From: Ciona savignyi
Taxonomy: Eukaryota; Chordata; Ascidiacea; Phlebobranchia; Cionidae
NCBI GenBank assembly: GCA_000149265.1
Contig: CH003381.1
Location: 1,462,066 to 1,526,065, forward strand
Direction of reading: 5' to 3'
DNA length: 64,000 bases
Shown: positions 57,601-64,000 of the stretch, piece by piece
Layout of the letters: every line of letters begins with the position of its first letter
Position numbering within the stretch: position 1 is the stretch's first letter
Notes under the pieces: model-generated
What the model was told of the DNA's origin: nothing
Seen by the model: the letters and a program-made list of their open reading frames with translations, nothing else
Databases searched by the model: none
Position numbers and translations under genes: made by a program

Positions 57601-60600
57601 AAACTTTTTCCCAGGGGTTTAATCCATTTTTATCCCCTTGGGTGAAACCATCTTTAACCCGTGGGATGGGAAAATGCAGTAGCAACACAAAAGTGTTGAA
57701 ATCTCTCTACCATACACATCACTGTAATAATTCGACTGTGAAACTTACGTGAGTTTATGCACAGGGTGGAAAAACACAAGTGGTGTTATAATGCCGACTT
57801 AGGGTTACATGCCAACTTTCGGATGTTGCAGTGTGTTGTATATAATGTTTGTTGTCAAGGATACATGCAATGAGTATAGGGTTGCGCTGATAACTTTTAA
57901 ACATTTTCTGCTGTGAATAAATCACATTTACCTTTAACATCAGATTTTAAAGGCAATAGTTTGGTATGGTAACGATTTCTCTTTTTGTATGTGTTGACTT
58001 TTGATTAGATGGCTACATAGCAATCCTCCAAGATAAGGATGTCCATTCGAGAATCATGATTTGAACTTGATATTAAAATGGCTTTTTGTAAAAATATTTC
58101 ATCTACCGATATTTTTATTATTAACTGATCATTTTGTAGATGGGGTTACGGGACAACTTCGGATGCAGAATTTATGTCGGAGCAGGAGTGGTCTTTGATT
58201 GGCAGGGTTCCAATTGAAGCATTCGAGAAAAAAGAGGTAGGTAATGCATGCGGAGGCAACCGCTCGGAAAGTGGTCAGGGTAAAGATTAAACCAGAAAAT
58301 CTGCCCCGCCATTACTTCCATCCTTATCCCCTAGACCACTCTGTCAGATATTAATACTCTGGCATTTACTAAAATTATATAAAACTGAGCCAACTTTCCC
58401 AAGCGTAAAGCATAAAATAAGGGATTTTTTGAGATATTTTTACTTTTCCCTGAACTAAGAATATTTTACACTGCGACTTCTATAAAATGTCATTCTTATT
58501 GTTTTGAGGCTAAAATTGTAATTTTTAAATGCCTTTACCTTGGCGCTTGTAAAAAATTGTATAATCATGAGGTTTTTAAATGCCACAACCATTCCCAAAC
58601 CCAACCACAACAGTATAATCCACTATCACTATGAGAGTTGGACTTATTTGTGAGCAGCCTTTCCGAAGTGATTGCAAACATTTCCCGCACAGGAAATCGA
58701 CGTTGAAGCGATAAAAACCTTCGCTCATTTCGATGCACCTTCCGGTATGACCTCTGAAGTCCCCAAGCAGAAGATCATGACTCCTCATGGAGGAAGGTGG
58801 CACGAGATGCCAGCTCCTCTCCAAGAGTCCTCTTCCCCACAATCCCCCTCCTTCACTGATCCGGATTCTGATCCGTTTATCATCGGGAAGAAACTGGTGG
58901 TGAAATCTTCAGAGTGGCCACTTGCGTTTGACGACATTAGAGATGATCTCACTATGAAGGAATTAAGGTTTGGATGTTTTTCTTTTTGTATCTGCAGGTA
59001 TTTTCATTGTTGTATGATGGATAATCTTCGAAGGTGGTTTTTCAATAATATCGGCTGTTATTAAGGTCTTTAACAGTTGCCCCCCCCCCCTTTTTTGCAT
59101 GATCTTGTTTTTACACTGCTTGAGGCATGTTAGTGTTTGGATGCTCGACTGAACCAAAAGTACGCCTTAAACTGTTCTTCCAGATGTAAAAATCGGTGCC
59201 CGAGTTATTTGTTAGGTTGTTGTATCTGCAGATATTTTGTTTCTAATATAATGGTAATTGGATGTAGTTAGTCAATAATATTTGACCTCTACTTTAACAA
59301 TATTTAGTGTTTTTTCCTGCCATACGTTAAAATGCAAAAAAAGTTGCGATTTTTGCATTGCAATTTGCTGCTTAAATATTACTACTAAATATTAATGCGT
59401 CTTCTGTAATAATGGGTTGAAAAAAATATGTGGGAGAACATATATTAGTAAATATTGATATCGGCACGAAAAAGTGGTATTTCACCGTAACTGGTATGTT
59501 ATAACACATGATACTGCAGTGTGGTGAATACAATAGAGATGCTGCTACGGTTATTGACTTATTGTTTAACACAAATGTGTGATTAACGCCTTGATAAAGT
59601 TGCCAGGCACACCAACCAAATAGTTCAAATCTAAATCACGTACTAGACATATCATTTTGATTTTTTATGTTATTTTAGACTGCCCTGGTATTACCTATTA
59701 CTAAATATGAAAAATTGACCAGACACGTAATGTACTGGTTATTTTTAATTGTAGATAAAACACTATATTTATAAACATTATGAAGCTTTATACAATTCAC
59801 AACTTATTTAAACTGTGCCACAGATTCTTAACAGCTCAAGGCGATATTCAAACTGCAGTTTGCCTTCTGGTAGCCATGTCCTCCTACCCAACTCATATCA
59901 ACCTACCATTGGATGATGCAGAGACAGAGCACTGGTTCAGTTCTTACCTGGATCTGCTCTTCAAGAATCAACTTTTTGTGCAACATGCAGAGGTATGTGC
60001 CGGTGTGGTTAACGTGAAATTGATGATTTCTCTTGACATAACACCCTGCTTAGCCTTCAACAAGTACAAAAACGCATAGAAAGAAAGGTCAACTGTATTA
60101 GTTGTTTTTTATTACAGGTTGCCATCTTGTCACTGGCACCCAGTGTAGGGTATTGTTTAATTATTATCAGATGTCGTGTTAAGGGTTTATATATCCCTCT
60201 GGACCAGCAAAAAAACTTAAATGTGTTTGTTAATGTGTATGTGCTTATATTTATAATATGGTTGTATTAACTTTCAAATGCTTATTGGAAAGTATCAAAA
60301 ACACAGGATACTCATTATTATCCAAATAGTGAGACATCATAATGTATTAATAATCGGCAGAGTAGCTTGTGCACAGTCTGATGGCCCAAACTATTGAAGA
60401 GTGTGTTTTATTCGATATAAACTCATTTTGATCACTCTAGTGGTTGGGGTGAAGTTGAACTGAGCATACGGCTGGGGTGAAAATAAATAATATACCACTT
60501 CATGCAGGTGGTCAAGCTGAGTCGACTGCCCAACATTCGCATGCTGTCGGCTTCTTCAACCATCCATACGAACTGCAAGGCGTGTCAGCGGCGCTTGCCG

Positions 60601-60816
60601 AACACTCGGTCGTGGTCGTGCGATCGTCGCTCTGATCACGATCATCACGTCAACAAGCCTGTGCTCTGCTTTTTGTGTAAATCCGTTGTTAAGACATTGT
60701 ACGTCTACTGCCAGACTTGCACGTTCGGGGGGCATTTGGGGTGCCTGCAGGCGTGGGTCGAACGGTCTAAGAATAGGGGAATACCCACCGGGAGATGTTC
60801 AAACCATTGTTTATAG
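51673..60816 (+). CDS. WDR24: WDR24, GATOR2 complex subunit
   Basis: Eleven exons join in phase: 51673-51873, 52580-52789, 53134-53277, 55148-55285, 55937-56116, 56403-57152, 57423-57580, 58140-58236, 58693-58967, 59824-59992 and 60508-60816 (TAG), giving 876 residues (human 790). Residues 1 to about 330 are a WD40 propeller: VVAGRSLLKIYEID, TAATNGAIVAWDLN, LLSGSQDCTMRMFDLRKK, FDNGNVQIWDYR, ATGGRDNMVKIWD, MLDFSANVWDLRRRFVPF and CSKDGTLVMH. An alpha-solenoid follows (LCEHNASVMERIGDHNVAKV, then RFLTAQGDIQTAVCLLVA). The end is a Cys/His zinc domain with Cys797/800, 812, 828/831, 842/845, His850 and Cys871/875. WDR24 with WDR59, MIOS, SEH1L and SEC13 forms GATOR2 at the lysosome, which counters GATOR1 and permits mTORC1 activation by amino acids. 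Exons 2 and 9 use weak donors (GTTTTA, GTTTGG). Confidence 0.96.
52312..52556 (+). repeat. tRNA-derived SINE (family 1) just before WDR24 exon 2
   Basis: Head GTCCGACTGGTTAGTCTGGC, stem CCTTTCAATCGAAAGG, then an internal deletion straight to CAGCGGATTAATGGGTTC and the usual 3' end CCATTCACGGGGATAAACC. It ends about 24 nt before the exon 2 start at 52580. Confidence 0.8.
53290..53500 (+). repeat. Dispersed repeat family A, copy 3
   Basis: Begins 12 bp after WDR24 exon 3. Shares TTAGGTTTGGCGGCCGCGTC, GTTTTAACGACTGTTCG, TTTTGCCGTCTGTTCC and TTAATGAACTAAACTAGC with copy 1. Confidence 0.78.
53595..53720 (+). repeat. Degenerate SINE family 1 3' fragment
   Basis: GTAACCTAACGGTAGACGCA, GATAACCTGACAATTATT and AATATGAAAATCCTATCCTA follow the 3' family order in WDR24 intron 3. 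Confidence 0.45.
55359..55491. mobile_element. Short hAT-type MITE, 133 bp
   Basis: Starts CAGGGCTTTGGAGC and ends GGCTCGGAGCCCTG, whose reverse complement is CAGGGCTCCGAGCC. Flanks are TTATAAAC (55351-55358) and TTTTAAAC (55492-55499), an 8-bp target duplication with one mismatch. The interior is internally repetitive, with GCTCC/AGCTCTAG motifs. It lies in WDR24 intron 4. Confidence 0.78.
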
Positions 60817-61450
60817 CGCGGTTTTTATGATTTTCCTTCTTCATGGTTCTTATTAAACTTTATATTTATACAAAGACCAGCTATAATATCCTTAATCAAA
60901 CCTCATTCCTGTCTGAGTATATTACAATCTCAGTCATTTTAGGATTATTAGGAGTTACCCTATGAAATGTAGTTAGTATGTACATTTATATATTTGTCAC
61001 AGGAGCGTATCAAACCAACCCACACAGTTTAACTTTAATTGTTTAGGACATTTTCAAAAGTGTACATCTGAATGGACAGCTCCTAAAATTAATATTGGTC
61101 TGCTCTTTGATATTTCCATGTGGCCCTAACTTAAAATTCAAGATTGTCCTCAACTTGAAATTAACTCCTTCCAGTTTATTCGTGCTTCAGATTACAAAAA
61201 TTTCTCTTCAGATTTTAAACACAATAAATATTTAAATTGTTTGAAAAGTTGGGTTGGAGAACTTCTTCCAATTCAATGGCTATTAATTCCAACAGTGGTC
61301 TAAAGAAAAAAGACAAACCCAGCATATCGTTTTTCATGGCAGTTTTTCTGAACACCGACAACATAAGTAGCTATTCAGAACCCCTCCGCATTATTTTCTA
61401 CCAAATACTTAATGTAATATTTCCATATTACGGACAGCATGGAAAATCAA
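60817..61450. other. Convergent 3' region between WDR24 and ZMAT5
   Basis: ATTAAA at 60852-60857 could serve WDR24 (+), and TTTATT at 61175-61180 is an AATAAA on the minus strand that could serve ZMAT5. No gene seen. Confidence 0.5.
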
Positions 61451-63418
61451 TTAACCCCAATCAGTAAAACTGTCGCATTCACAAGCTTCACTGTCTAGCA
61501 CGGGGGGTAGCAAGGAGGGCGGTAAAGGTTCGTATGATCTCAACATTTCCGGAACCTTCCAAGCTGTAAAGTCCTCCACAGTCTTCTCTTTTATGTCAGA
61601 TTTTAAATTTTTTCTTTTTGTGTTCCATTTAGTCAGTATTTCCTCATTCGATGGAAGGATGGGGTTATTCTTGGAAGATTCATTTTCTGTTGGAAGAAAT
61701 GTTGAGTCATGTTTTGTTGAATAATCATTTTTACCTGATCGTTATTTTTACTGATTTGTTATTAAAATTCTTGTCTCGTATTTATGGTGATATTTATAGA
61801 GGATAGATTTATTTATATAAAGAGCACAACAAACTAAAAGCTTTGTGTTCACTTAAATTAATTTGCAACAAATATTAACTTTATAATGAAAAATGATAAA
61901 CTATAAAATATTATCATTTGAAATCAAAAAAATTATAAGATGGACAGGTAGTCTGATTCCAGATTCTGCCAGCTGAATCTTTTAAGTCTGAACTCCTGTT
62001 TCTTGTACATTTCTTTCGGCAAGTAGTTCCTTTTGCAAAACTCTCTTAGCCTCTTGTACAGTTGCTGCTGTGTGTTGTACAGGCAGTCAGGAGGGAAAAT
62101 TTCAGGGTAACTTAAACGGTTTGGACATAGTGGGTAACAACCAGCTGCGACAGCTTCCAACATAGAGACTCCGAAAAATTCATGCTTCGCTGTCGATACA
62201 ACAACATCACATTTTTGCAGAAGATCAAAATATGTTGACTTTTTCTCTATGTAGCCCCAATGATGGATATAGTCTGCACCCAGTTTGTCTTTTGCTTCTT
62301 CGAAAATTGCAGGCGTTTCTGAAAAATGCTCCCCTAAAACTGAGACCTTGAAATTAAAACCGTTTTCTTTTAGAGAGAACAAAACTGCAAAGAAAGTCTC
62401 CGGGTCTTTGTCATGTTCCCATCTATGCGGCCAAACTATGTACAAGAGATCAGACTCGGGGGGATTTACAAATAAACTGGAAACACTGGGAATCGGGAAA
62501 TACAAAACTTTGCATTTTTCTCTTAAAATTGGCTCCAAATGTTGTGGTCTGTGATCAGGAATCAACTTTAAATGGCTTTGTATGTTTCCTAAAAACGACT
62601 CCATGTTAAAGTAAGAATTAAAAAGGACAATATCGGCAGAGAGGGCTGTTAGAATTTGATTGTATCCATATTGAAAATCACCATCTTGTCGACTTCGCAC
62701 AGGGTAGACAAGTTGATTTTCGTGGAAATAAACAACTTTTTTTGCATTAGCGAGCTTTGGAATAAGTCCAATCAATTCACAAAGATTGAGCACAGAGGAA
62801 CAAAATAAAGTTTTATAATTGATTCCTCGATCCAAAATTGTGGAAAAATACAATGCTGAAGTCCGAGCCTTCCATGGCCACTTTTTTGCAGGCAACGTCA
62901 GTAGTTTAACGCTCAGATTTTCACGCTTTTGTTTCAAAGAACCAAGAATGACATCAATAAGCTGCTTGTGAGAACCGCCATAAAATGGTTCAATTATTAA
63001 AATGTCAACCGAGTTTTCTGATATTGTGGTGGACCCCATTAAAAACAGCAATTTTTAAATTACATGCAGTTACTTATAGCAAAATATACCTATTTCTTGT
63101 TTCAGTTGGTATAGTTCTTGTTCTGTAAAGTGTCTGTATTTACATTGGTTGCCAAATTGGCAGTTTCCACTTGAAAGATATCTTTGGCATGGTTTTTTAA
63201 CCAAACTTTCGTCGTATATGCTTTGTTTATCTACAAAAACACACAAATGCTATTACATTTGTTCTAATTTGGCTATATGTTTGAAACTAACCTCGAAATT
63301 CAAGATACCACGCTTGCCGATTCTTTATATGGGCGCCACTCGTCAAGTGTTTTTTCCTCGCAGCGAGATTGTCTTGAAATGCGCGGTCGCAATATTCACA
63401 ATAATAGCGTTTGCCCAT
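61451..63418 (-). CDS. ZMAT5: ZMAT5, U11/U12 snRNP 20 kDa protein
   Basis: Minus-strand exons 63418-63292, 63230-63090 and 61686-61451 (TAA) join in phase to give 167 residues (human 170). The N-terminus [18 protein letters not shown] matches the human protein closely and forms a U1-type zinc finger (Cys7, Cys10, His24, His30). A CCCH finger follows with exact C-x8-C-x5-C-x3-H spacing (Cys57, Cys66, Cys72, His76). The third exon has [13 protein letters not shown], the aromatic AWKVPEML and the conserved LPPSLLPP near the end. ZMAT5 is a subunit of the U11/U12 di-snRNP of the minor spliceosome, so its presence implies U12-type splicing in this organism. Intron 1 is only 61 nt; intron 2 is 1.4 kb and contains the whole GTDC1 gene on the same strand. 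Exon 3 is assigned on phase and the LPPSL match. Confidence 0.92.
61933..63039 (-). CDS. GTDC1: GTDC1/QTMAN-type tRNA-queuosine mannosyltransferase, intronless, nested in ZMAT5 intron 2
   Basis: A single uninterrupted frame gives 368 residues from the ATG at 63039; an in-frame TAA lies 24 nt upstream. The N-terminus [20 protein letters not shown] and [19 protein letters not shown] are the family's N-terminal domain. [20 protein letters not shown] and [19 protein letters not shown] continue it. The GT4-type C-terminal domain has [38 protein letters not shown] and [20 protein letters not shown] sequence (here [20 protein letters not shown]), the nucleotide-sugar-binding region. The human protein (458 residues) has a long disordered insert before [12 protein letters not shown] that is absent here. 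Family knowledge: QTMAN transfers mannose from GDP-mannose to queuosine-34 of cytosolic tRNA-Asp. The ATG is only 50 nt downstream of the ZMAT5 exon 2 donor. A minus-strand AATAAA is at 61813-61808. Confidence 0.95.
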   Translation of the reverse strand: MGSTTISENSVDILIIEPFYGGSHKQLIDVILGSLKQKRENLSVKLLTLPAKKWPWKARTSALYFSTILDRGINYKTLFCSSVLNLCELIGLIPKLANAKKVVYFHENQLVYPVRSRQDGDFQYGYNQILTALSADIVLFNSYFNMESFLGNIQSHLKLIPDHRPQHLEPILREKCKVLYFPIPSVSSLFVNPPESDLLYIVWPHRWEHDKDPETFFAVLFSLKENGFNFKVSVLGEHFSETPAIFEEAKDKLGADYIHHWGYIEKKSTYFDLLQKCDVVVSTAKHEFFGVSMLEAVAAGCYPLCPNRLSYPEIFPPDCLYNTQQQLYKRLREFCKRNYLPKEMYKKQEFRLKRFSWQNLESDYLSIL

Positions 63419-63707
63419 TAAATTGGGTTACTTTGAGTGGTTGATAACTAAGAAATTTAATATTCCGGCAAATTTGAGTACAGTTAATTTCGTTCACTTT
63501 CTCTTAGATTTTGACTCGACAAACATGCAATTGTCAACTAAATATTTATATTTACCAATATTAGAATTTAACTCTTTAGGTTAGGTTATAGTGTCTTTGT
63601 TTTTTTCGGCCTAAAGACAAATTATCAAACGGACACAAACTTCAAATAAAATAAAAAATATTAACTTTTGTTGTCTGTAGATTTGCGTTTGGTTATAATT
63701 TTACAGA
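63419..63707. other. Short intergenic region upstream of ZMAT5
   Basis: Lies between the ZMAT5 start (63418, -) and the stop of the right-edge gene (63708, -). AT-rich with no motif assigned. The two genes are tandem on the minus strand about 290 bp apart, close enough for a shared or trans-spliced transcript, which is inference. Confidence 0.5.
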
Positions 63708-63968
63708 TCAAATTATTAAAGGAAAATGATTGCAGATCGGATAAAAAATATAAACTTCATCATTTTTTACTGAACAAATAAAACAGTTTTGAATATTTTG
63801 CCTGTAAATAGAGAGCCTCTTCTGCCACGACAAGCCTTGAAGCAAACGTGTAGCGCAAACGAATAAGATATAGGATCGTCTTGGAAAATCCTCTTGAGCG
63901 TAGGTTACAGCGATGTCACAAAGTTTTGACGCGGTGACATGGTCCAAAGTGCAATACTTTTCGATTTC
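63708..63968 (-). CDS. Last exon of an unrecognised gene running off the right edge
   Basis: On the minus strand the acceptor TTGTGTTTCAG precedes EIEKYCTLDHVTASKLCDIA, then VTYAQEDFPRRSYILFVCAT and RLLQGLSWQKRLSIY, ending in TGA at 63710-63708. The first about 60 residues look like an alpha-helical domain. The last about 30 are AT-biased, so the true coding end could be a donor within the frame, for example near TGTTCA-GTAAAA, rather than this stop. I could not name the family. Upstream exons are outside the window. Confidence 0.55.
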   Translation of the reverse strand, partial: EIEKYCTLDHVTASKLCDIAVTYAQEDFPRRSYILFVCATRLLQGLSWQKRLSIYRQNIQNCFICSVKNDEVYIFYPICNHFPLII

Positions 63969-64000
63969 CTGAAACACAATAGCCTACGTGTCATGATAAG

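Overview
The window reads as nuclear DNA from a tunicate, most likely a Ciona species. Genes are compact and multi-exon, and introns range from about 60 nt to several kb. The background is AT-rich and full of short degenerate SINE and MITE copies. The recovered proteins resemble human ones closely enough to name but are clearly diverged. The species call is inference from gene style and protein divergence. All exon models were made by hand from GT/AG boundaries, reading-frame phase and similarity to remembered protein families; no search or transcript data was available.

Layout: (1) 1-2916 has no supported gene. (2) 2917-5267 (+) holds the last four exons of an unrecognised protein with a Ser/Lys/Asp-rich tail. 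(3) 7626-12408 (+) is a complete seven-exon C1QBP/p32 gene; one intron carries a SINE split by a hAT-type element. (4) 13255-15671 (-) is a small three-exon ankyrin-repeat gene. (5) 16162-16261 is a 100-N assembly gap whose two edges carry the same 11 bp. (6) 18656-49099 (+) is a 13-exon spinster (SPNS1-like) lysosomal lipid transporter gene spread over 30 kb, with introns of 4.9, 8.9, 3.3 and 6.3 kb. Intron 4 is unusually GC- and CpG-rich. (7) 51673-60816 (+) is an 11-exon WDR24 gene (GATOR2 subunit). (8) 61451-63418 (-) is ZMAT5 (U11/U12 snRNP 20K), and an intronless GTDC1/QTMAN-type glycosyltransferase gene (61933-63039, same strand) sits wholly inside its second intron. (9) 63708-63968 (-) is the last exon of an unrecognised gene running off the right edge.

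There is no pathway cluster in the bacterial sense. SPNS1 and WDR24 are neighbours on the same strand and both act at the lysosome: lysophospholipid export, and amino-acid signalling to mTORC1. ZMAT5 and GTDC1 both act on RNA (minor-class splicing, and tRNA-Asp queuosine mannosylation).

The observations most worth a second look are the GTDC1-in-ZMAT5 nesting, an exact 18-bp array of CRE/ATF-like sites between SPNS1 and WDR24, the TGACGTCA sites confined to the SPNS1 locus, the altered zinc ligands of WDR24, a clean hAT-into-SINE nested insertion, and a 98-codon antisense ORF inside SPNS1 intron 2.
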